From positions 620,001 to 684,000 of the forward strand of contig NZ_CP159253.1 in the NCBI RefSeq assembly GCF_040438645.1: a stretch of 64,000 nt of DNA. The letters run 5' to 3'. How positions within the stretch are numbered: the first letter of the stretch is position 1; each line of letters opens with the position of its first letter. Positions 1-10,500 of this stretch are shown one piece after another. Below the pieces are notes generated by a model. It ran no database searches, had not been told where the DNA came from, and saw only the letters and a list, made by a program, of their open reading frames with translations. The translations under genes were made by a program, and so were the position numbers. The stretch comes from Mesorhizobium sp. WSM2240 (GTDB lineage Bacteria > Pseudomonadota > Alphaproteobacteria > Rhizobiales > Rhizobiaceae).

Positions 1-22
1 GTATCCCAATCCCGACCGCAGC

Positions 23-640
23 GTGAGGTATAAATCCATGAGTGTTGCTTTCCGTTTCCGCTCGGCGCTCGCGCCAATCCTCGTGTTCCTGCTGACCGCC
101 GCTTTGCCTGCTGTGGCCAATGAAGGCGTAGCTGTCTTTTCCGATCCGTCGCGGATTGCCTCGACCGGCGGCTCCATCACCGAGGTCGTCCATGCGCTTG
201 GCGAGGAAAGCGATCGCCTCGCTCGCGGTTCGACGAGCCACCCGAAAGCCGCGCTGAAGCTGCCCACCGCGGGCTACATGCGTCAGCCATCGCCGGAGGA
301 TGCTCTGCCGGTCAATCCATCGGTGGTCCTCGCCCTGTATGGCAGCGGACCGAAGAATGCTGTCGCCGTGCCGAAGAAATCGAACGTGTCATTCATCGAG
401 GCGCTCCAGCATTCCAGCCATGAAGGCATGCTCGGAAAAGTCCGCGTCGTCGGCCAAGGGCTCGGCGTGAAAGCCAAGGCCGAAACGTTGGCGGCCGAGA
501 TGGATTTGAAGCAGAAGCCAGCCGGGAAGCAGACCTCATCGATCAAGGAACGCAAACGCATCCCGTTCGCGCTGTCGACAAAGGGCGGTAAAATTCTTGC
601 ACTTGGCACCAGCACGGCTCGCGACGGCATTAAGCTGCCG
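23..640 (+). pseudogene. hmuT: HmuT-like hemin-binding periplasmic protein, 3' truncated
   Basis: The first ~205 codons read like the substrate-binding protein of a hemin ABC importer. A hydrophobic signal segment lies at about residues 15-32 and ends near VANEG. It is followed by the family-like stretch RIASTGGSITEVVHALGEE and a GYMR...SPEDALPVNPS block. After about position 640 the frame stays open to 934, but the residues (Cys/Trp/Pro-rich, e.g. CPPWCPIP) no longer resemble the family, and the C-terminal lobe is missing. I read this as a 3'-truncated remnant fused to unrelated DNA. No permease or ATPase partner genes lie next to it. If expressed, the product would be exported but could not form the second lobe of the binding cleft. 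Confidence 0.6.
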
Positions 641-1092
641 CTATGCCAGCGACCGCGGGTTGAAGATAAAGAGCCATGTCCACCATGGTGCCCGATCCCG
701 CTCATCGCGCCGGCTGTTCTGAAGCACTGGTTCGGCGCCCCAACTGAGCCAGGACGGCCATGTCTGCTGGAAACGGCCACACAGCAGGGTTTGTCCTTCG
801 AGAGATGCGAGACGTGCCGATCGCCAGCTTGGCCGCACGGTCACCGGTACGGCACAGCGACGGAAAGCGGACAGGCCCTGTTAACAGACGGTTGGCGTGC
901 ATATGCTCGAAAATTCGTTGGCAAAGGGGATTAGAAGAATGCCTTGCCCATGGCATCACATTTCCTATGGTCTGCGGCCGAAACGCAGCGTTTACCGTGC
1001 AACTCGCTTCGTGAGGATGCAGCTTCAGGATGGCGCTGGCGCGAAGCGTGTTCAGCAGCTGCAGGAGAAGTCGCAGAAATGGAGAATTCACG
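641..1092. other. Spacer before fdxB, no supported gene
   Basis: Several overlapping open frames exist on both strands here, but none shows a recognisable family or a good ribosome binding site. The stretch looks like decayed nif-region DNA between the hmuT remnant and fdxB. I looked for a -24/-12 promoter and found only near-misses with the wrong spacing, e.g. TTGGCGTGCATATGC near 893-907. Confidence 0.4.
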
Positions 1093-1410
1093 ATGAGCGC
1101 TTTCGTCACACGCGACGGCTCCACATGGATGCCGCAATATCTGAATGCTATCGATGGCGCTACTTGCATTGGCTGCGGCCGCTGTTTCAAGGTCTGCTCG
1201 CGCGAGGTCATGCACCTTTACGGCATCGATGACGCGGGCGAAGTCCTCGGCGCCTGCGACGGCGATGACGACGACGACTTCGATGGCGAGCTCAATCGCA
1301 TGATCATGGTCGTCGACAATTCCGGCCGCTGTATCGGCTGTGGAGCCTGCGCCCGCGTGTGCCCAAAGAACTGTCAGACCCATGTCGCTGCCGACGAGAT
1401 TGCTGCCTGA
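1093..1410 (+). CDS. fdxB: Ferredoxin III, nif-specific (2x[4Fe-4S])
   Basis: A 105-residue ferredoxin with two cysteine clusters. The first is CIGCGRCFKVC (C-x2-C-x2-C-x3-C) at about residues 20-30. The second is CIGCGACARVCPKNC near residues 80-95. An acidic stretch (GDDDDDFDGE) lies between them. This two-cluster arrangement with an acidic insert is typical of the nif-associated ferredoxin III family, which is thought to supply electrons or Fe-S clusters during nitrogenase maturation; it acts in the cytoplasm. The ATG at 1093 gives the expected N terminus (MSAFVTRDG), preceded by the purine-rich GGAGAATTCACG. nifQ starts 30 bases downstream on the same strand, so the pair is probably co-transcribed from a nif promoter to the left. 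Both clusters are complete. Confidence 0.9.
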   Translation: MSAFVTRDGSTWMPQYLNAIDGATCIGCGRCFKVCSREVMHLYGIDDAGEVLGACDGDDDDDFDGELNRMIMVVDNSGRCIGCGACARVCPKNCQTHVAADEIAA

Positions 1411-1439
1411 TCTGCCAGACATCCAGCGAGAACGGCACC

Positions 1440-2054
1440 ATGTTCGCCCATCACCATAGCTGTCTCAGCCTCGGGCAATCGCCACCTGTGGACCTGGAGA
1501 TGAGATTCGACCAGCATGTGCTTGCTTGTGTCCTCTCACGTGCCCTCGAGGAGGTCGAGGCCGGCGAGGCGACTGCGACTGAGGCAATGGGCCTGTCGCG
1601 CGCAGAGCTGCAGGATGTCCTGACCCGCCGGTTCCCCGCTATATCTGCCAACGCCTTCTGCCTGGAAAAGGTGAGCGATCCCGAGCCGGATCTGGACGAA
1701 GAACTTCTGCGCGGCCTGCTGCTCGCTCATGCCCGGCCGGGGGAGGAGGCGAGCGCCAGGTTCGCCAAGATCATTGCCCGGCGTGCCTTGCGCAATGACC
1801 ATCTCTGGCAGGACCTTGGCCTTTTCAATCGGGCCGAACTCAGCCGCTTGCTTGCCACGCATTTCCCAACACTGGCGGCCGGCAACACCAAAAATATGAA
1901 GTGGAAGAAGTACATTTATCGCAAGCTCTGCGAGGCCGAAGGTTTTTTGCTATGCACCGCGCCCAGTTGCGGTGAATGCAATGACTTCGAAAGCTGCTTC
2001 GGCCCGGAGGAAGGGGAAAGTCGCCTTGCACGGGTCAAGAGCGCGATCGACTAG
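1440..2054 (+). CDS. nifQ: Nitrogen fixation protein NifQ
   Basis: A 204-residue protein. Its C terminus carries the NifQ cysteine signature: C-TAPS-C-GE-C-NDFES-C (C-x4-C-x2-C-x5-C), around residues 177-191, in LCTAPSCGECNDFESCFG. It is preceded by MKWKKYIYRKLCEAEGF, also typical of the family. NifQ binds a Mo-Fe-S cluster and is the proposed molybdenum donor for FeMo-cofactor synthesis on NifEN. The N-terminal half (LARALEEVEAGE-like helices) is variable between species. I chose ATG 1440, which clears the fdxB stop; the frame is open further upstream to 1359, but that would overlap fdxB by about 50 bases. The gene is intact and probably forms an operon with fdxB. Confidence 0.9.
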   Translation: MFAHHHSCLSLGQSPPVDLEMRFDQHVLACVLSRALEEVEAGEATATEAMGLSRAELQDVLTRRFPAISANAFCLEKVSDPEPDLDEELLRGLLLAHARPGEEASARFAKIIARRALRNDHLWQDLGLFNRAELSRLLATHFPTLAAGNTKNMKWKKYIYRKLCEAEGFLLCTAPSCGECNDFESCFGPEEGESRLARVKSAID

Positions 2055-2318
2055 ATAAAGAGTGACATTCGCCAGCGGTAAAGGCCGGCAAGGCTGAGAC
2101 GATCATGCTTCGCTCGTGCATCCGCCATACAAGGTCCGGCGACTTACAGAGGCATCAAGGCGTAAGACTCTTCGCAGTCGATTCAGATACATGGGCCAGC
2201 TGAGAATGATGCTGACAGAAGCTGACGACGAGCTCACAGGCAGGTTTACCGAGCTTAGAGAGCAGCCCTTTGCGCGCCTAAATCCAGCCCCTACCTTGGT
2301 CAAGCTATTTTCGGTTCT

Positions 2319-2452
2319 AGTCCCTATGATTGCTGGGCCTGAGGGTGGCCCGTCATCCGATATGCAACGGTACGAGGGTTAAGCCGGCTGGCCGGCGCAG
2401 AGCCTCATGCATAGGAGACGGGACACCCTCAGGCCCAGCAATCATAGGGACT
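2319..2452. repeat. 134-bp inverted-repeat element (MITE-like), copy 1
   Basis: A 134-bp unit bounded by 36-bp terminal inverted repeats that begin AGTCCCTATGATTGCTGGG and end with the complement ATAGGGACT. The arms differ at one base in this copy (a GGTGGCCC/GGTGTCCC difference near the inner end). The core contains no gene. A second, nearly identical copy lies at 3961-4094. The flanks here make the palindrome CTAG at both edges. Size and structure fit a non-autonomous transposable element. Confidence 0.85.
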
Positions 2453-2457
2453 AGCCC

Positions 2458-3316
2458 CGGCGCAACCGCCGTAGTAGCCCGAGTCGCGGACATAATCATC
2501 GGCCTGCCGCCCGTCCAGCAAGGCGCTGCTGAGCCTGCGCCGCAGCCGTTGATTAACCTACTCGGCGGTGATATCGATCGCTTCATTCCGAAGGAGGTGC
2601 GGCGGCCGGCGACCCAGGAGAATAGTTCAATTGAGACAATCTGCGGCGCGACTGACGATCGGGTCGCAGCCAACAATCCACGTATCGGCCGCATTATGCC
2701 GGCCGGCTGCACAGGCTGGCTGATCGACGGTGGCCGGCTGCTGACTGCCGGTCATTGCACCGGCAGGACTATGCAGACAGTTGAGTTCAATGTTCCGGCC
2801 TCGCTGGCGAACGGAGTGACCGTATCGCCGCCGGTGCGGGACCAGTATCGGGTGATCGCCCGCTCGGTCGTCAAACAGAACGCCGGTGTCGGCAATGATT
2901 GGGCGATTTTTCGCGGCACTGCCGAACTCTGAGACGGGCCTCCTGCCCGCAGCCGCGCAGGGCGCGACCTTCCAGCTTTCCAACACGGAGAACCCAGCCA
3001 TCGTCCGGATCACCGGGTTCGGCTTGGACAGCCCGGGGCCGAATTTCGGTGCTGGGGGCCAGCGCGACGCGACCAACCAGACTCAGCAGACCCACGTCGG
3101 CGCTCTCAGCGGCAACACCGGCGGCGCCAATTCGGGGAAGCTTCAATACAGCACCGATACCAAACGCGGCAATTCGGGCAGCCCGGTCATCGTCGAGGCG
3201 GAAACGTGGCAATCGGAATCCACACAAACGGCGGCTGTACAACGAGCAGTGGAACCAATGTCGGGACGAGCTTCCGCAACCAAGCTCTTTGGACGGCGAT
3301 TGGAAATGGCATGTGA
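2458..3316 (+). pseudogene. Trypsin/V8-like secreted serine protease, frameshifted
   Basis: Three reading frames joined together encode a chymotrypsin-fold protease. The catalytic histidine is in LLTAGHCTG (~2740), the aspartate in VGNDWAIF (~2890) and the serine in KRGNSGSPVI (~3170), followed by GIHTNGGCTTSSGT. The frame breaks at about 2900, near a TTTTT run (WAIF to ALPNSETG), and again at about 3200, where one G appears to be missing before GGNVAIGIH. The stop is TGA 3314-3316. The 5' end merges with the 134-bp repeat, so the original start is lost. All three catalytic residues survive, so decay or sequencing error is recent. The gene lies between two copies of the 134-bp inverted-repeat element. 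Confidence 0.65.
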
Positions 3317-3558
3317 AAAACGGACGGGCGAGATGCTTGGCCTCATCCCAAGGCGATGCCAACGGCGATCGGAGATCCACACGCGGCTGTTGCTCGCGTC
3401 GATAGGCACGTTCTAACATACAGCAAGTCGCTGACCTTCGCGCAATGCTTTCAGGCTATTGTCAGTTCTGGCCGCTATACAAGTTCCGTTCGACCTGACG
3501 ATCGCGAAACGGGATGCGATGGCGGACAATTCACAAACGAGCACAAGGAAATCCTTAC

Positions 3559-3900
3559 ATGAGATCCTCACCGAAAGAGACCGCCACCGCGACCGTCCCG
3601 ATTCATCGAGTGCATCCCCCGTCTTTCTGGAAGGGGATGATCCTTGCTGCGACCGTGATCGTCCTCGTACCGAGTAGTCAGGTTTCGGCTGAGGACAAGG
3701 GGGCATGCTTTTTTAATATGAATGGGCAGTTTGAGTGCGCGGATACAGGACTTAAACCGCACAAAGATTGGGGAGGATACCAAATATGTGCCTATTATCG
3801 CGGGGAAATATCTAACGAATGCATGCAAATAATAAGACGGTGGCGACCGGGAGAGTCGCCGCGAGAATCCACAGCGCCGAGCTTTGAGAGCAGTCGTTGA
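3559..3900 (+). CDS. Small secreted or membrane-anchored hypothetical protein
   Basis: A 113-residue open frame. After a polar N terminus (MRSSPKETATATVPIH) a hydrophobic segment at about residues 26-42 (WKGMILAATVIVLVPSSQ) ends with VSAED, a plausible signal-peptidase site. The mature part has four cysteines (ACFF, ECAD, ICAY, ECMQ), suggesting a small disulfide-bonded extracytoplasmic protein. No family recognised. The frame could start 15 codons earlier at 3514. It sits directly before the second 134-bp repeat and after the broken protease gene, so the three may have been gained together. Confidence 0.4.
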   Translation: MRSSPKETATATVPIHRVHPPSFWKGMILAATVIVLVPSSQVSAEDKGACFFNMNGQFECADTGLKPHKDWGGYQICAYYRGEISNECMQIIRRWRPGESPRESTAPSFESSR

Positions 3901-3960
3901 CGAGGTCAGGAGCCCGGTAAGACCCGCGACAGCCGGGCAAACCGTTCACCACATACATCC

Positions 3961-4094
3961 AGTCCCTATGATTGCTGGGCCTGAGGGTGGCCCGTCATCC
4001 GATATGCAACGGTACGAGGGTTAAGCCGGCTGGCCGGCGCAGAGCCTCATGCATAGGAGACGGGCCACCCTCAGGCCCAGCAATCATAGGGACT
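3961..4094. repeat. 134-bp inverted-repeat element (MITE-like), copy 2
   Basis: The second copy of the element at 2319-2452, in the same orientation. Its 36-bp terminal inverted repeats are perfect complements. The core sequence (from ATCCGATATGCAACGG onward) is identical to copy 1 as far as I can read. The two copies bracket 1.5 kb of DNA holding the protease remnant and a small secreted protein gene. Confidence 0.85.
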
Positions 4095-4532
4095 AGCTCA
4101 ACCGGAATTCCCCAAACGAATGATCCGCCCAATAAGCACTCAGTAGATCTTTGGGACACATATACGGTAGCGGTCATGAGCAGATCGACGACGCAAAGTT
4201 CGCGCCACATCCACCCGGCGACCTTCTGGCGGCCGGCGGTTGATTTTACGCCCTGGCGTGGCGTCTTTGTTGCTCATGCCGACCAGTTGGTCAGCTGGTC
4301 AACAGTTCACAATACCGTCGGTCCATGAACTGATGGACAATCTGCTCGGCTATTTCGGGCGGGATACCCAGTTTAGTTCCGTCTGATCTTTGGCGGGACA
4401 TTCAGCTATCATCTGCTCCACCACGCCGATTTCAATGAGCGGATGGCCTCGGAGATCACCGAGAGTTTGCTGGATCAGCGTCTTTCCCTTTTCCCCACGT
4501 TCGGCCGAGTTGAACGGCACCGAGCGGCGCCG
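4095..4532. other. Spacer after the repeat, no supported gene
   Basis: No convincing gene on either strand. A short imperfect palindrome (GACCAGTTGGTCAGCTGGTC) lies near 4280-4300. The region is downstream of both the small secreted protein gene (plus strand) and the giant effector gene (minus strand), so it probably contains their transcript ends. I see no clear T-tailed terminator. Confidence 0.4.
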
Positions 4533-7500
4533 TCATGGTGCCACCCCCAAGTGGTCACGAGCTTGGGTGGCCCTGTACTCACCGCAAAGGTAGGCGTGCA
4601 GCGCGGTTAGACAAGCATTCGCGCTCTTGACATCCCGCTGGCGCTGCAGGTTAATCGTAAGATCGGCAAGCTTATAGATAGGATTGCGCACGTGCATCAG
4701 GTCTGTGATGGTCTGGTCTCGGTCGGCAGTTTGCATCTTCGGACGCTTGGTGTCGTGCCTCAGGTTCCGCCTGATCACGTCCTCGTTGGTATTGAGCCAG
4801 ATCGAGACCGCTTTCTCGCCGACATGATGCCGAATTTCCTCGTTCATGAACGCCCCACCACCGGTTGCGAGCACCGATGGCCATTGTTCGAGCGACTGCC
4901 TGATCTCATTCACCTCAAGATTCCTGAAATGCGCCTCGCCATCCTCAGCGAAAATCTTAGCTATGGACTTGCCGGTCTTCGCCTCGATTTCCCTATCGGA
5001 ATCGACAAACCTCAGCCCTAGTTGTTTGGCGAGTGCACGGCCCAAACTGGATTTCCCGGCGCCCTTCATGCCGACGAGCACGATCGATCGCGCGTCCAGG
5101 GCGCCAAGAATCTCTGTTGCGAGCGGGGAGTGCTCCGTGCGTCGTGGCGGGGCCACTTGCAACCGACGAGCTAGGCTGGCACCAACTGTGCTATCCGCGT
5201 CGGCTTCCCAGTGGGGAATCCCTATTGCCCCGTCGGGGATGACAACCTTGTTGCAGGCCTGTCGCACGCGCTCCAAGAGTTGCTCGGCTATGGACTTATC
5301 CAGGGGCTCACGGCTCTCTCGCTGCAGCTCCTGCAGCTTCTGCAGCTCCTTGTACGCGTCGTGATTGTCGATCTTGGCCTTGTAGCTGTCTGCCGTGTGG
5401 AACTCCACCTCGAAGCGGTAGCCGCCCGGCGTGGCGAGCACGGTCTTGATGCCGACGAAGGTCGCCGATCGCGTCCTGAACCAGTTGGTCGTGCTGACCT
5501 CGGCATAGCCGCTCTCGTCGAAGGCCAGAATGGCTTTCTTGAAGGCACGGGTAAAATCCCTATCAGGGAGTTGGAAGACGTGTCGTACAGCGTTGCTGAT
5601 CAGCTGGGCGCCGGCCTCAAACGAGGCCTCCATGCCGATGAGCTGGTCGGTCATCGAGCTTTCCGATCTCAAGCGCTGAGCGAGATGGGGCATCTCCACC
5701 TTGATATCGGCTCTCCTGAGTGCCTCGGCAACCGAGATTGCCGTCGGGGTGATGTCCTTCTCTTCGGCTTGGGCGCGGGAGGCCTCCATTTGGGCGCGCT
5801 GTACGGCCTCATCGCGAGTCAATGTCATCGTCGTGGCGGAATCATCGGCAGAAAGCCCTCGAGCCGAGGGTTGAGGCAGAATGCCTCGTTCCGTAGCAAG
5901 TTTGATCGAGGCTTGCATGACTGAAGCCGCCAGTGTCGGGTTATCCTTAAGATCATGCAATGTCGCTTCGACATCGAACCGACCCTGGCTGAGGGTAGCC
6001 GCAAGGCTCTTGCTGTAAGGCACCGATTTCAAGCCTGGTGTTTGTTGAAGCAGGCGCTGAAGGTGCCTGCTCTTGAACAGAAAGAGGTGGGCCCCAGTGT
6101 CGGATTTATAGGCGTCAGTTCCGACCTTGATGCCGAGGCTCAGGAGATTGTTTGCACTTCGGACGAGGTCGTGTGGATTGTATCCGTCCGGTCGCGGGTC
6201 AATACGCGCAGGGTAACGGTCGACGAGAAGCTGAATGCGGTCGCGTGGCTGAGCCATTGCCGAATAGGTCTCCGCCAGTTCCGGGAACAGCTCGCAGAGC
6301 GGTTGGCTCATGGCGAGCGGTGCCTCGCTCACGCCGGCGATGGTTTCGGGCAGGAGTTGTTCGGGCAGGAGTTGCTCATCCAGCCTCGCGGCCCACGCCT
6401 CGAGCTCGGCGAGGAGCAACTCGGCCATCTCGCGTGCGACCGGATGGTCTGCCAGCTCGATCTCGTGCCGCGCCTTCTCGAGTTTGTCCTGGACGTCCGC
6501 AGCACTGACCTGTTCCTGCTCCAACAGGCCTCGGATGTCTCGCTTGAGCTCTTGGTGAAGACCTTCGTAGGTGCCGAAGATGGCACGCTCGGCAAACCAC
6601 TGTCGGCCTTCGTGGGATTGAGCCAAAAAGTTTCGCTGCAGGCCGGTATAGATTTCTAGAACATTGCGCGTGGCGGAGAGGATCTGGCTGGCGCGTCCGA
6701 ACTTGTAGCGACCGTCCTCAATCGCCGGGGTATGCGACTTTGGCGGCTTGAGCGAGCGCAGTCCGCGAGCTTGCTCCTCTTGATCGAATTGCCTGACATG
6801 CTCATAAAGCTGCGGCCGGTCGCCGAGGATGACGACGGTGTCGCCGTCGAAGTCGCCGTCAAGCTTTTTCTGCTCACCCGTGGGGACGGCAACCAGCGAA
6901 CCCGGGGCAAACACCTCGGTCGCCTGCAGGATGCCGAGGCACTCGAGCGGCGTGTTCACCTTGACGCGGTCCTTGCTCGAGGTCCAGTTCGAATGGCACT
7001 TGACGTCCTCGGCAGACATCACCAGCCCACGGTCGGCGTAGGCGGCCGGCCACATCTTATCCGGCACAACGATCAGAATGCCTTTGGCAAAAAAGGTCGG
7101 ATCGTCGGCCGCCAGTTGCGTCCCCGACTTCTGGGCGACATTGAAGCTGTATTGGATGGCCGTGCAGTTGTCGAGAAACACAGCGGTGGGGTCCGCCTCG
7201 ACCGCCGACTTGACTCGCTCGGCGGCAAATGGGCGCAGGTTCGGCTTGTCATAGGGCGAGCGTCCGATCAGCACCCCGCTCGTCCCCGTCAACGTCTCGC
7301 TCTTGAGCGTCGGCACATGGAGACACTCATCACTGGAGGGTATGGCAACCGCGAGGGGGCCGTCCATATGTCCGGCGGTCACGGTGCGAAACAGATCTTC
7401 AGCCGACAGCTCTTGCCCTTGTCGGCTCTCGAGCCAGGTCATGGCTTTCTCTTGCGCCTCGTCCGCCACCGGCCCGCTGCGCGGATAGTGTTGCAGCGCC

Positions 7501-10500
7501 GATGCAGGAACGGACGATCTCCGTCCCTCAGCAAAGGCAGGCACCCTGTCAGGACCTTCCTGCTCCCCGGCGCGACGAACAGCCGGCATACGCTCGGCCA
7601 GCGAGGCCCTGATGAAGCCGCAGCCGTCATGCGGTCGCAAGGCGATCGGGCCTGCCGGCCCAGTTAGCCTGAAGGGATGCTCCTGGTTGGAGGGGCGATC
7701 CGGCAGCAGCGACAGTTTGAAGGCGCCCTCCAGCGCGTAGTCATGAACCCCCAGGCCCTTGATTGCCGGCGGCGCGGCAAAACCCCTGCGCTGAGTGTAA
7801 TAATAGGCCTCCTTGAAAGGGGCCCAGGCACGCGACAGCTGCTCGAAGGCCGTGCCCGGTGCGGTATCGGCATAGGGAATCGCTAGCAGCTTTCCCCCGG
7901 AAGGCTTTGCTGGCTCGCCTGGAGCACGGGCCGCAATCTGAGACACGGTCAATCGCGGGGGCTTTAGCTTGCTGCCGCCGAACAGGTCCATGCGGTATGG
8001 CACACCGTTGACGTTCACCGTACGCGCCAGCATGAAGGCGCTCGGGGTTCCTGGTAGCTGCACCGCGACGACCGGCAAAGCTCCCGAGGTCAGGCGATGA
8101 AAAATCGAATACCGTCTCTCCGGCTCCGTGGCCAATTGCCGGCCGTGCATGTCCACCACCGGCAACTGCATCAGTCCCGCCTCACCCTGTGGCGGTCTGG
8201 GCTCGTGATCCATGGTTCGCAAGACCTGATGCACGTCGAAAACCGACGCAGGATGTTGGGCCTGGATCGCCGCCGCATCCTGCTCCATGAATAAGTCCAG
8301 CGCATCCACTGGACTGTCCGCCTCGATCTGCGCGATCAGGTTCCAGCTCATGCTGGAAAGGTCGCTTTCAATGAGCCCGCGCGTGCTGTCCAGGATCTCC
8401 TTGGTCTTGCGCTCCAGCGCTTGCTGCCTCACCCGCAAATCGGACCTCTTGGCCTCGACGTACGGTGACCTGAACAATCTCTCCAGGACCGAACGGGCTT
8501 TGAGCGTCTGATAGATCGATAAAGCGGGGCAGCGGCTCGCAACCGGTCCACGGGTCCGCTCCGCATCGCTTGCGTTCAGATGCGCCTCGATCTTCTGCTC
8601 GACCACGGGTTGGAGGTCGTTGAGCAGATTGAGGGCCTGCCTGCGGTGCCAGCGCAGCGGCTTCTGCGGGCTGCGAGCCAGCGGCAGCAGAGCTGCACAC
8701 AGATTGCCAATGGTTTCCAAGTTGTTGTGGGTCGCAAAATCAGGGGCTTGACGCAATTCCGAGAGGCGATTCAAACCTGTCGGTGCGAGCAAACCGAGAT
8801 CATCAGACAGCCGAGCCTGACCCAATGCCTTGAAAACTGTTGTGACCTGCAGAACGTCAGCCTGCGCGAGGCGATCATTATCATAGTGTAGATAGTGGGC
8901 GAGCTTGTGCAACCGATCCTTCGGCAGAGCGGCGTCCGCAATGTCCCCATTGTCCTCTGCCCTCATGATCATTCGCGACAAAGCATTGGCGAGCATACTC
9001 AGCTGATGCGTGGTGAACACACCGAATCGATGCTCTCGAGCACCCAGTCTACGCGCGACGTCCATCGTGGCCTGCCGGCACGCCGCCTCTTCCGGCCACT
9101 TCATGAACCCGTGCATCAGGATCGCCACGCTCTGCGGAGTGAAATCGGAGAGCTGGCGCTGACGCGCTTCCCCGGCGATTGCGATCGCGGCTTTGCGACA
9201 GTCCTCCCCGTCCGGCCACTTGCTGAAGCCGTTCAACAGGTTTGTCAGTCCCTGCGCAGTGAAATCAGAGAGATCGGCGCGGCGAAGGACCTCACCTCCG
9301 ATCGCAAACGTGGCGTCGCGACAGTTCGGCGATTGCGGCCATTTGCCGAAGCCGTTCACCAGGTTAGCGAAGTCTTGGTGGATAAAATCAGAGAGTCGGT
9401 CGCCGCGGCGACTGACCTCGTTCGCGATTGCGACCGTGGCGTCGCGACAGTCCGGGACCTCCGGCCACTTGCTTAAACCGTTCACCAGATTTGCAAGCTC
9501 CTGCGGATCGAGCTCAGAGAGCCAGGAGCCGCGGCGAAGGACCTCATGCGCGATCGTGATCGTGGCATGCTGAGACGCCGCCTCATCTGGCCACTTGCTA
9601 AAACCGTTCACCAGGTTCTCTAGCTCCTGCGAAGTAAAAGCAGGGAGCCAGAAGTCACGGCCAAGAACCTCCCGTCCGATTGCGACAGTGGCGTCGCGAC
9701 AGCCCGTCGCTTCCGGCCATTTGCTGAAGCCATTCACCAGGTTAGCCAGAGCTTGGTGGCTAAAATCAGAGAGCCGGGCGCCGCGGCGAAGGACCTCATT
9801 GGCGATTGCGACCGTGGCGTCGCGACAGTCCAGCGCTTCCGGCCATTTGCTGAAACCGTTCACCATGTTCGCGAGGCCCTGCGGAGCAAAGTCAAAGAGC
9901 TGGCGGCGACTGACCTCGTTGGCGATTGCGACCGTGGCGCCGCGACATGCCGGCGCTTCGCGCCACTTGCTGAGACCATTCACCAGGTTAGCCAGGTGCC
10001 GGTGAGTAACGTCACAGAGTCGGGCGCCGCGGCGAAGAACCTCACTGGCTATCGCGATTGTGGCTTGCGTAGGCGCCTCCTCCGCCGGCCACTTGCTGAA
10101 TCCGTTCACCAGGTTCCCCAAGTCCTGGTCATTGAAGTCAGAGAGCCCCAACTCGCCGTGCGCGGCGCGGCGAGTGACTTCAGCGGCGATCGCGACTGTG
10201 GCCTGGCGAGACGCCGCCTCTTGCGGCCATTTGCTAAAACCGTTCACCAATGTCGCCAGTTCCTGCTGAGTAAGATGAGAGAACTGGTCATCGCGGAGAA
10301 TGACCTCACCGGCGATGGCGACCACAGCGTCGCGACAGTCCGCCTGTTGTGGCCACTTGCTGAAACCGTTCACCAGGTTCACCAAGCCCTGGTGATTGAA
10401 AGCAGAGAGGTGGGCACGGCGGCAAATGACCTCACTTGCGATCGCGACTGTGGCGTGATGACAGTCCGCATCGTCCGGGCTTTTGCCGAACCCGTTCACT

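Noticed and set aside
23..934. A full-length 303-residue transporter protein
   Set aside because: Only the first two thirds resemble HmuT; the rest is unrelated read-through.
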